From contig JBBELK010000444.1 of the NCBI GenBank assembly GCA_037783545.1, forward strand, positions 558,001 through 622,000: a stretch of DNA of 64,000 nucleotides. Reading direction: 5' to 3'. Position 1 is the stretch's first letter. Each line of letters opens with the position of its first letter. The stretch comes from Henricia sp. BOLD:AAB3569. Its lineage: Eukaryota; Echinodermata; Asteroidea; Spinulosida; Echinasteridae. Position numbers and translations under genes: made by a program. The notes under the pieces are model-generated. The model had not been told where the DNA came from. It ran no database searches and was given only the letters and a program-made list of their open reading frames with translations. This document shows, in pieces, positions 51,601 to 62,446 of this stretch.

Positions 51601-54261
51601 CAGTATACGTTTGCGATGTAGATCTGTTTAAGCAGACAAAATGCGAAGCTTGTCTGGAAATTCCTTCAGCTCCAAAATTGCGATCATACCAGACGCAGTG
51701 TTCTCCGAAAGCAGCGTCTGTTTGTGCCAACAATTAGTGTGCCGGCACTGAGTTTTAGCTACATTCGACAATAACTCGGTCGGTTTGAACTGGAAACAGT
51801 TCAAATTTGCAGTATACGTTTGCGATGTAGATCTGTTTAAGCAGAAAACATGCGAAGCTTGTCTGGAAATTCCTTCAGCTCCAAAATTGCGATCATACCA
51901 GACGCAGTGTTCTCCGAAAGCGGCGTCTGTTTGTGCCAACAATTAGTGTGCCGGCACTGAGTTTTAGCTACATTCGACAATAACTCGGTCGGTTTGAACA
52001 GGAAACAGTTCAAATTTGCAGTATACGTTTGCGTTGTAGATCTGTTTAAGCAGAAAACATGCGAAGCTTGTCTGGAAATTCCTTCAGCTCCAAAATTGCG
52101 ATCATACCAGACGCAGTGTTCTGCGAAAGCGTGGTCTGTTTGTGCCAACAATTAGCATGCCGACACTGAGTTTTAGCTACATTCGACAATAACTCGTTCG
52201 GTTTGAACTGGAAACAGTTCAAATTTGCAGTATACGTTTGCGATGTAGATCTGTTTAAGCAGACAAAATGCGAAGCTTGTCTGGAAATTCCTTCAGCTCC
52301 AAACTTCCGATCATACCAGACGCAGTGTTCTCCGAAAGCAGCGTCTGTTTGTGCCAACAATTAGTGTGCCGGCACTGAGTTTTAGCTACATTCGACAATA
52401 ACTCGGTCGGTTTGAACTGGAAACAGTTCAAATTTGCAGTATACGTTTGCGATGTAGATCTGTTTAAGCAGAAAACATGCGAAGCTTGTCTGGAAATTCC
52501 TTCAGCTCCAAAATTGCGATCATACCAGACGCAGTGTTCTCCGAAAGCGGCGTCTGTTTGTGCCAACAATTAGTGTGCCGGCACTGAGTTTTAGCTACAT
52601 TCGACAATAACTCGGTCGGTTTGAACAGGAAACAGTTCAAATTTGCAGTATACGTTTGCGTTGTAGATCTGTTTAAGCAGAAAACATGCGAAGCTTGTCT
52701 GGAAATTCCTTCAGCTCCAAAATTGCGATCATACCAGACGCAGTGTTCTGCGAAAGCGTGGTCTGTTTGTGCCAACAATTAGCATGCCGACACTGAGTTT
52801 TAGCTACATTCGACAATAACTCGTTCGGTTTGAACTGGAAACAGTTCAAATTTGCAGTATACGTTTGCGATGTAGATCTGTTTAAGCAGACAAAATGCGA
52901 AGCTTGTCTGGAAATTCCTTCAGCTCCAAACTTCCGATCATACCAGACGCAGTGTTCTCCGAAAGCAGCGTCTGTTTGTGCCAACAATTAGTGTGCCGGC
53001 ACTGAGTTTTAGTTACATTTGACAATAACTCGGTCGGTTTGAACGGGAAACAGTTCAAATTTGCAGTATACGTTTGCGATGTAGTTCTGTTTAAGCAGAA
53101 AAAATGCGAAGCTTGTCTGGAAATTCCTTCAGCTCCAAAATTGCGATCATACGAAAGCGGGGTCTGTTTGTACCAACAATTAGTGTGCCGGCACTGAGTT
53201 TTAGTTACATTTGACAATAACTCGGTCGGTTTGAACGGGAAACAGTTCAAATTTGCAGTATACGTTTGCGATGTAGTTCTGTTTAAGCAGAAAAAATGCG
53301 AAGCTTGTCTGGAAATTCCTTCAGCTCCAAAATTGCGATCATACGAAAGCGGGGTCTGTTTGTACCAACAATTAGTGTGCCGGCACTGAGTTTTAGCTAC
53401 ATTCGACAATAACTCGGTCGGTTTGAACTGGAAACAGTTCAAATTTGCAGTATACGTTTGCGATGTAGATCTGTTTAAGCAGAAAACATGCGAAGCTTGT
53501 CTGGAAATTCCTTCAGCTCCAAAATTGCGATCATACCAGACGCAGTGTTCTCCGAAAGCAGGGTCTGTTTGTGCCAACAATTAGTGTGCCGGCACTGAGT
53601 TTTAGCTACATTCGACAATAACTCGGTCGGTTTGAACAGGAAACAGTTCAAATTTGCAGTATACGTTTGCGTTGTAGATCTGTTTAAGCAGAAAACATGC
53701 GAAGCTTGTCTGGAAATTCCTTCAGCTCCAAAATTGCGATCATACCAGACGCAGTGTTCTCCGAAAGCGGCGTCTGTTTGTGCCAACAATTAGTGTGCCG
53801 GCACTGAATTTTAGCTACATTCGACAATAACTCGGTCGGTTTGAACAGGAAACAGTTCAAATTTGCAGTATACGTTTGCGTTGTAGATCTGTTTAAGCAG
53901 AAAACATGCGAAGCTTGTCTGGAAATTCCTTCAGCTCCAAAATTGCGATCATACCAGACGCAGTGTTCTGCGAAAGCGTGGTCTGTTTGTGCCAACAATT
54001 AGCATGCCGACACTGAGTTTTAGCTACATTCGACAATAACTCGTTCGGTTTGAACTGGAAACAGTTCAAATTTGCAGTATACGTTTGCGATGTAGATCTG
54101 TTTAAGCAGACAAAATGCGAAGCTTGTCTGGAAATTCCTTCAGCTCCAAACTTCCGATCATACCAGACGCAGTGTTCTCCGAAAGCAGCGTCTGTTTGTG
54201 CCAACAATTAGTGTGCCGGCACTGAGTTTTAGTTACATTTGACAATAACTCGGTCGGTTTG
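45669..54261 (+). repeat. Mosaic HOR region built from earlier blocks
   Basis: Successive stretches match earlier DNA at different offsets: 45.7-47.1 kb to 5.7-7.1 kb (39,920); 47.1-48.8 kb to 22.8-24.5 kb (24,307); 49.3-50.4 kb to 47.9-49.0 kb (1,412, a 7-mer); 50.3-50.8 kb to 26.7-27.1 kb (23,680); 50.8-51.8 kb to 39.7-40.7 kb (11,101); 51.8-53.0 kb to 35.5-36.7 kb (16,292). The switch near 47.1 kb skips the two monomers found at 7.2-7.6 kb. A run of short monomers lies at 48831, 49023 and 49215. Private T-to-C at 47311 creates CTGCAG. Confidence 0.75.
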
Positions 54262-54519
54262 AACGGGAAACAGTTCAAATTTGCAGTATACGTTTGTGAT
54301 GTAGTTCTGTTTAAGCAGAAAAAATGCGAAGCTTGTCTGGAAATTCCTTCAGCTCCAAAATTGCGATCATACCAGACGCAGTGTTCTCCGAAAGCAGGGT
54401 CTGTTTGTGCCAACAATTAGTGTGCCGGCACTGAGTTTTAGCTACATTCGACAATAACTCGGTCGGTTTGAACAGGAAACAGTTCAAATTTGCAGTATAC
54501 GTTTGCGTTGTAGATCTGT
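53684..54519 (+). repeat. 836-bp (4-mer) tandem unit
   Basis: Exactly 4 x 209 bp with no short monomer. The block starting at 53,684 repeats at 54,520, including the TGAATTTTAG variant. It is the shortest multi-monomer period I could identify. Confidence 0.75.
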
Positions 54520-57500
54520 TTAAGCAGAAAACATGCGAAGCTTGTCTGGAAATTCCTTCAGCTCCAAAATTGCGATCATACCAGACGCAGTGTTCTCCGA
54601 AAGCGGCGTCTGTTTGTGCCAACAATTAGTGTGCCGGCACTGAATTTTAGCTACATTCGACAATAACTCGGTCGGTTTGAACAGGAAACAGTTCAAATTT
54701 GCAGTATACGTTTGCGTTGTAGATCTGTTTAAGCAGAAAACATGCGAAGCTTGTCTGGAAATTCCTTCAGCTCCAAAATTGCGATCATACCAGACGCAGT
54801 GTTCTGCGAAAGCGTGGTCTGTTTGTGCCAACAATTAGCATGCCGACACTGAGTTTTAGCTACATTCGACAATAACTCGTTCGGTTTGAACTGGAAACAG
54901 TTCAAATTTGCAGTATACGTTTGCGATGTAGATCTGTTTAAGCAGACAAAATGCGAAGCTTGTCTGGAAATTCCTTCAGCTCCAAACTTCCGATCATACC
55001 AGACGCAGTGTTCTCCGAAAGCAGCGTCTGTTTGTGCCAACAATTAGTGTGCCGGCACTGAGTTTTAGTTACATTTGACAATAACTCGGTCGGTTTGAAC
55101 GGGAAACAGTTCAAATTTGCAGTATACGTTTGTGATGTAGTTCTGTTTAAGCAGAAAAAATGCGAAGCTTGTCTGGAAATTCCTTCAGCTCCAAAATTGC
55201 GATCATACGAAAGCGGGGTCTGTTTGTACCAACAATTAGTGTGCCGGCACTGAGTTTTAGTTACATTTGACAATAACTCGGTCGGTTTGAACTGGAAACA
55301 GTTCAAATTTGCAGTATACGTTTGCGATGTAGATCTGTTGAAGCAGAAAACATGCGAAGCTTGTCTGGAAATTCCTTCAGCTCCAAAATTGCGATCATAC
55401 CAGATGCAGTGTTCTCCGAAAGCGGGGTCTGTTTGTGCCAACAATTAGTGTGCCGGCACTGAGTTTTAGTTACATTTGACAATAACTCGGTCGGTTTGAA
55501 CTGGAAACAGTTCAAATTTGCAGTATACGTTTGCGATGTAGATCTGTTGAAGCAGAAAACATGCGAAGCTTGTCTGGAAATTCCTTCAGCTCCAAAATTG
55601 CGATCATACCAGACGCAGTGTTCTCCGAAAGCGGCGTCTGTTTGTGCCAACAATTAGTGTGCCGGCACTGAGTTTTAGCTACATTCGACAATAACTCGGT
55701 CGGTTTGAACAGGAAACAGTTCAAATTTGCAGTATACGTTTGCGTTGTAGATCTGTTTAAGCAGAAAACATGCGAAGCTTGTCTGGAAATTCCTTCAGCT
55801 CCAAAATTGCGATCATACCAGACGCAGTGTTCTGCGAAAGCGTGGTCTGTTTGTGCCAACAATTAGCATGCCGACACTGAGTTTTAGCTACATTCGACAA
55901 TAACTCGTTCGGTTTGAACTGGAAACAGTTCAAATTTGCAGTATACGTTTGCGATGTAGATCTGTTTATAAGCAGACAAAATGCGAAGCTTGTCTGGAAA
56001 TTCCTTCAGCTCCAAACTTCCGATCATACCAGACACAGTGTTCTCCGAAAGCAGCGTCTGTTTGTGCCAACAATTAGTGTGCCGGCACTGAGTTTTAGCT
56101 ACATTCGACAATAACTCGGTCGGTTTGAACAGGAAACAGTTTAAATTTGCAGTATACGTTTGCGTTGTAGATCTGTTGAAGCAGAAAACATGCGAAGCTT
56201 GTCTGGAAATTCCTTCAGCTCCAAAATTGCGATCATACCAGACGCAGTGTTCTCCGAAAGCGGCGTCTGTTTGTGCCAACAATTAGTGTGCCGGCACTGA
56301 GTTTTAGCTACATTCGACAATAACTCGGTCGGTTTGAACAGGAAACAGTTCAAATTTGCAGTATACGTTTGCGTTGTAGATCTGTTTAAGCAGAAAACAT
56401 GCGAAGCTTGTCTGGAAATTCCTTCAGCTCCAAAATTGCGATCATACCAGACGCAGTGTTCTCCGAAAGCGGGGTCTGTTTGTGCCAACAATTAGTGTGC
56501 CGGCACTGAGTTTTAGCTACATTCGACAATAACTCGGCCGGTTTGAACAGGAAACAGTTCAAATTTGCAGTATACGTTTGCGATGTAGTTCTGTTTAAGC
56601 AGAAAAAATGCGAAGCTTGTCTGGAAATTCCTTCAGCTCCAAAATTGCGATCATACCAGACGCAGTGTTCTCCGAAAGCGGGGTCTGTTTGTGCCAACAA
56701 TTAGCTACATTCGACAATAACTCGGCCGGTTTGAACAGGAAACAGTTCAAATTTGCAGTATACGTTTGCGATGTAGTTCTGTTTAAGCAGAAAACATGCG
56801 AAGCTTGTCTGGAAATTCCTTTAGCTCCAAAATTGCGATCATACGAAAGCGGGGTCTGTTTGTACCAACAATTAGTGTGCCGGCACTGAGTTTTAGTTAC
56901 ATTTGACAATAACTCGGTCGGTTTGAACGGGAAACAGTTCAAATTTGCAGTATACGTTTGCGATGTAGTTCTGTTTAAGCAGAAAAAATGCGAAGCTTGT
57001 CTGGAAATTCCTTCAGCTCCAAAATTGCGATCATACGAAAGCGGGGTCTGTTTGTACCAACAATTAGTGTGCCGGCACTGAGTTTTAGTTACATTTGACA
57101 ATAACTCGGTCGGTTTGAACGGGAAACAGTTCAAATTTGCAGTATACGTTTGCGATGTAGTTCTGTTTAAGCAGAAAAAATGCGAAGCTTGTCTGGAAAT
57201 TCCTTCAGCTCCAAAATTGCGATCATACGAAAGCGGGGTCTGTTTGTACCAACAATTAGTGTGCCGGCACTGAGTTTTAGCTACATTCGACAATAACTCG
57301 GTCGGTTTGAACTGGAAACAGTTCAAATTTGCAGTATACGTTTGCGTTGTAGATCTGTTTAAGCAGAAAACATGCGAAGCTTGTCTGGAAATTCCTTCAG
57401 CTCCAAAATTGCGATCATACCAGACGCAGTGTTCTCCGAAAGCGGCGTCTGTTTGTGCCAACAATTAGTGTGCCGGCACTGAATTTTAGCTACATTCGAC

Positions 57501-58354
57501 AATAACTCGGTCGGTTTGAACAAGAAACAGTTCAAATTTGCAGTATACGTTTGCGTTGTAGATCTGTTTAAGCAGAAAACATGCGAAGCTTGTCTGGAAA
57601 TTCCTTCAGCTCCAAAATTGCGATCATACCAGACGCAGTGTTCTGCGAAAGCGTGGTCTGTTTGTGCCAACAATTAGCATGCCGACACTGAGTTTTAGCT
57701 ACATTCGACAATAACTCGTTCGGTTTGAACTGGAAACAGTTCAAATTTGCAGTATACGTTTGCGATGTAGATCTGTTTAAGCAGACAAAATGCGAAGCTT
57801 GTCTGGAAATTCCTTCAGCTCCAAACTTCCGATCATACCAGACGCAGTGTTCTCCGAAAGCAGCGTCTGTTTGTGCCAACAATTAGCATGCCGACACTGA
57901 GTTTTAGCTACATTCGACAATAACTCGTTCGGTTTGAACTGGAAACAGTTCAAATTTGCAGTATACGTTTGCGATGTAGATCTGTTTAAGCAGACAAAAT
58001 GCGAAGCTTGTCTGGAAATTCCTTCAGCTCCAAACTTCCGATCATACCAGACGCAGTGTTCTCCGAAAGCAGCGTCTGTTTGTGCCAACAATTAGTGTGC
58101 CGGCACTGAGTTTTAGTTACATTTGACAATAACTCGGTCGGTTTGAACGGGAAACAGTTCAAATTTGCAGTATACGTTTGTGATGTAGTTCTGTTTAAGC
58201 AGAAAACATGCGAAGCTTGTCTGGAAATTCCTTCAGCTCCAAAATTGCGATCATACCAGACGCAGTGTTCTGCGAAAGCGTGGTCTGTTTGTGCCAACAA
58301 TTAGCATGCCGACACTGAGTTTTAGCTACATTCGACAATAACTCGTTCGGTTTG
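54262..58354 (+). repeat. 4,093-bp (20-mer) tandem unit, copy 1
   Basis: 20 x 209 - 4 x 17 - 21 + 2 bp: four short monomers (55208, 56844, 57036, 57228), the 188-bp monomer and a 2-bp TA insertion near 55968 (CTGTTTATAAGCAG). It also holds CAGTTTAAATTTG (56142) and GAACAAGAAAC (near 57522), which mark this block and its duplicate. Confidence 0.87.
56613..56800 (+). repeat. 188-bp monomer with a 21-bp deletion at a TTAG direct repeat
   Basis: The copy reads CAACAATTAGCTACATTCG. Normal monomers have 21 extra bases between the two TTAG words that flank the GTGCCGGCAC palindrome. The deletion therefore removes the palindrome plus one TTAG, leaving a single TTAG, as expected for slippage or microhomology-mediated loss. 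HindIII spacing is 188 bp. The same allele recurs once, at 60704-60891, inside the second copy of the 4.09-kb duplication. Confidence 0.93.
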
Positions 58355-61300
58355 AACGGGAAACAGTTCAAATTTGCAGTATACGTTTGTGATGTAGTTC
58401 TGTTTAAGCAGAAAAAATGCGAAGCTTGTCTGGAAATTCCTTCAGCTCCAAAATTGCGATCATACCAGACGCAGTGTTCTCCGAAAGCAGGGTCTGTTTG
58501 TGCCAACAATTAGTGTGCCGGCACTGAGTTTTAGCTACATTCGACAATAACTCGGTCGGTTTGAACAGGAAACAGTTCAAATTTGCAGTATACGTTTGCG
58601 TTGTAGATCTGTTTAAGCAGAAAACATGCGAAGCTTGTCTGGAAATTCCTTCAGCTCCAAAATTGCGATCATACCAGACGCAGTGTTCTCCGAAAGCGGC
58701 GTCTGTTTGTGCCAACAATTAGTGTGCCGGCACTGAATTTTAGCTACATTCGACAATAACTCGGTCGGTTTGAACAGGAAACAGTTCAAATTTGCAGTAT
58801 ACGTTTGCGTTGTAGATCTGTTTAAGCAGAAAACATGCGAAGCTTGTCTGGAAATTCCTTCAGCTCCAAAATTGCGATCATACCAGACGCAGTGTTCTGC
58901 GAAAGCGTGGTCTGTTTGTGCCAACAATTAGCATGCCGACACTGAGTTTTAGCTACATTCGACAATAACTCGTTCGGTTTGAACTGGAAACAGTTCAAAT
59001 TTGCAGTATACGTTTGCGATGTAGATCTGTTTAAGCAGACAAAATGCGAAGCTTGTCTGGAAATTCCTTCAGCTCCAAACTTCCGATCATACCAGACGCA
59101 GTGTTCTCCGAAAGCAGCGTCTGTTTGTGCCAACAATTAGTGTGCCGGCACTGAGTTTTAGTTACATTTGACAATAACTCGGTCGGTTTGAACGGGAAAC
59201 AGTTCAAATTTGCAGTATACGTTTGTGATGTAGTTCTGTTTAAGCAGAAAAAATGCGAAGCTTGTCTGGAAATTCCTTCAGCTCCAAAATTGCGATCATA
59301 CGAAAGCGGGGTCTGTTTGTACCAACAATTAGTGTGCCGGCACTGAGTTTTAGTTACATTTGACAATAACTCGGTCGGTTTGAACTGGAAACAGTTCAAA
59401 TTTGCAGTATACGTTTGCGATGTAGATCTGTTGAAGCAGAAAACATGCGAAGCTTGTCTGGAAATTCCTTCAGCTCCAAAATTGCGATCATACCAGATGC
59501 AGTGTTCTCCGAAAGCGGGGTCTGTTTGTGCCAACAATTAGTGTGCCGGCACTGAGTTTTAGTTACATTTGACAATAACTCGGTCGGTTTGAACTGGAAA
59601 CAGTTCAAATTTGCAGTATACGTTTGCGATGTAGATCTGTTGAAGCAGAAAACATGCGAAGCTTGTCTGGAAATTCCTTCAGCTCCAAAATTGCGATCAT
59701 ACCAGACGCAGTGTTCTCCGAAAGCGGCGTCTGTTTGTGCCAACAATTAGTGTGCCGGCACTGAGTTTTAGCTACATTCGACAATAACTCGGTCGGTTTG
59801 AACAGGAAACAGTTCAAATTTGCAGTATACGTTTGCGTTGTAGATCTGTTTAAGCAGAAAACATGCGAAGCTTGTCTGGAAATTCCTTCAGCTCCAAAAT
59901 TGCGATCATACCAGACGCAGTGTTCTGCGAAAGCGTGGTCTGTTTGTGCCAACAATTAGCATGCCGACACTGAGTTTTAGCTACATTCGACAATAACTCG
60001 TTCGGTTTGAACTGGAAACAGTTCAAATTTGCAGTATACGTTTGCGATGTAGATCTGTTTAAGCAGACAAAATGCGAAGCTTGTCTGGAAATTCCTTCAG
60101 CTCCAAACTTCCGATCATACCAGACACAGTGTTCTCCGAAAGCAGCGTCTGTTTGTGCCAACAATTAGTGTGCCGGCACTGAGTTTTAGCTACATTCGAC
60201 AATAACTCGGTCGGTTTGAACAGGAAACAGTTTAAATTTGCAGTATACGTTTGCGTTGTAGATCTGTTGAAGCAGAAAACATGCGAAGCTTGTCTGGAAA
60301 TTCCTTCAGCTCCAAAATTGCGATCATACCAGACGCAGTGTTCTCCGAAAGCGGCGTCTGTTTGTGCCAACAATTAGTGTGCCGGCACTGAGTTTTAGCT
60401 ACATTCGACAATAACTCGGTCGGTTTGAACAGGAAACAGTTCAAATTTGCAGTATACGTTTGCGTTGTAGATCTGTTTAAGCAGAAAACATGCGAAGCTT
60501 GTCTGGAAATTCCTTCAGCTCCAAAATTGCGATCATACCAGACGCAGTGTTCTCCGAAAGCGGGGTCTGTTTGTGCCAACAATTAGTGTGCCGGCACTGA
60601 GTTTTAGCTACATTCGACAATAACTCGGCCGGTTTGAACAGGAAACAGTTCAAATTTGCAGTATACGTTTGCGATGTAGTTCTGTTTAAGCAGAAAAAAT
60701 GCGAAGCTTGTCTGGAAATTCCTTCAGCTCCAAAATTGCGATCATACCAGACGCAGTGTTCTCCGAAAGCGGGGTCTGTTTGTGCCAACAATTAGCTACA
60801 TTCGACAATAACTCGGCCGGTTTGAACAGGAAACAGTTCAAATTTGCAGTATACGTTTGCGATGTAGTTCTGTTTAAGCAGAAAACATGCGAAGCTTGTC
60901 TGGAAATTCCTTTAGCTCCAAAATTGCGATCATACGAAAGCGGGGTCTGTTTGTACCAACAATTAGTGTGCCGGCACTGAGTTTTAGTTACATTTGACAA
61001 TAACTCGGTCGGTTTGAACGGGAAACAGTTCAAATTTGCAGTATACGTTTGCGATGTAGTTCTGTTTAAGCAGAAAAAATGCGAAGCTTGTCTGGAAATT
61101 CCTTCAGCTCCAAAATTGCGATCATACGAAAGCGGGGTCTGTTTGTACCAACAATTAGTGTGCCGGCACTGAGTTTTAGTTACATTTGACAATAACTCGG
61201 TCGGTTTGAACGGGAAACAGTTCAAATTTGCAGTATACGTTTGCGATGTAGTTCTGTTTAAGCAGAAAAAAATGCGAAGCTTGTCTGGAAATTCCTTCAG

Positions 61301-62446
61301 CTCCAAAATTGCGATCATACGAAAGCGGGGTCTGTTTGTACCAACAATTAGTGTGCCGGCACTGAGTTTTAGCTACATTCGACAATAACTCGGTCGGTTT
61401 GAACTGGAAACAGTTCAAATTTGCAGTATACGTTTGCGTTGTAGATCTGTTTAAGCAGAAAACATGCGAAGCTTGTCTGGAAATTCCTTCAGCTCCAAAA
61501 TTGCGATCATACCAGACGCAGTGTTCTCCGAAAGCGGCGTCTGTTTGTGCCAACAATTAGTGTGCCGGCACTGAATTTTAGCTACATTCGACAATAACTC
61601 GGTCGGTTTGAACAAGAAACAGTTCAAATTTGCAGTATACGTTTGCGTTGTAGATCTGTTTAAGCAGAAAACATGCGAAGCTTGTCTGGAAATTCCTTCA
61701 GCTCCAAAATTGCGATCATACCAGACGCAGTGTTCTGCGAAAGCGTGGTCTGTTTGTGCCAACAATTAGCATGCCGACACTGAGTTTTAGCTACATTCGA
61801 CAATAACTCGTTCGGTTTGAACTGGAAACAGTTCAAATTTGCAGTATACGTTTGCGATGTAGATCTGTTTAAGCAGACAAAATGCGAAGCTTGTCTGGAA
61901 ATTCCTTCAGCTCCAAACTTCCGATCATACCAGACGCAGTGTTCTCCGAAAGCAGCGTCTGTTTGTGCCAACAATTAGCATGCCGACACTGAGTTTTAGC
62001 TACATTCGACAATAACTCGTTCGGTTTGAACTGGAAACAGTTCAAATTTGCAGTATACGTTTGCGATGTAGATCTGTTTAAGCAGACAAAATGCGAAGCT
62101 TGTCTGGAAATTCCTTCAGCTCCAAACTTCCGATCATACCAGACGCAGTGTTCTCCGAAAGCAGCGTCTGTTTGTGCCAACAATTAGTGTGCCGGCACTG
62201 AGTTTTAGTTACATTTGACAATAACTCGGTCGGTTTGAACGGGAAACAGTTCAAATTTGCAGTATACGTTTGTGATGTAGTTCTGTTTAAGCAGAAAACA
62301 TGCGAAGCTTGTCTGGAAATTCCTTCAGCTCCAAAATTGCGATCATACCAGACGCAGTGTTCTGCGAAAGCGTGGTCTGTTTGTGCCAACAATTAGCATG
62401 CCGACACTGAGTTTTAGCTACATTCGACAATAACTCGTTCGGTTTG
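58355..62446 (+). repeat. 4,092-bp (20-mer) tandem unit, copy 2
   Basis: Head-to-tail duplicate of 54262-58354. It lacks the TA insertion (so that insertion arose in copy 1 after duplication, or was lost here) and has one extra A near 61,266. The 188-bp monomer and the CAGTTTAAATTTG and GAACAAGAAAC markers are retained. The duplication joint coincides with a chimeric monomer at 58,346-58,358. Confidence 0.87.
60704..60891 (+). repeat. Second copy of the 188-bp deletion monomer
   Basis: This copy has the same TTAG-to-TTAG deletion as the monomer at 56613, displaced by 4,091 bp. It sits in the same neighbourhood of three consecutive 192-bp monomers, so it was copied with the surrounding 20-monomer block rather than arising twice. 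Confidence 0.93.
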
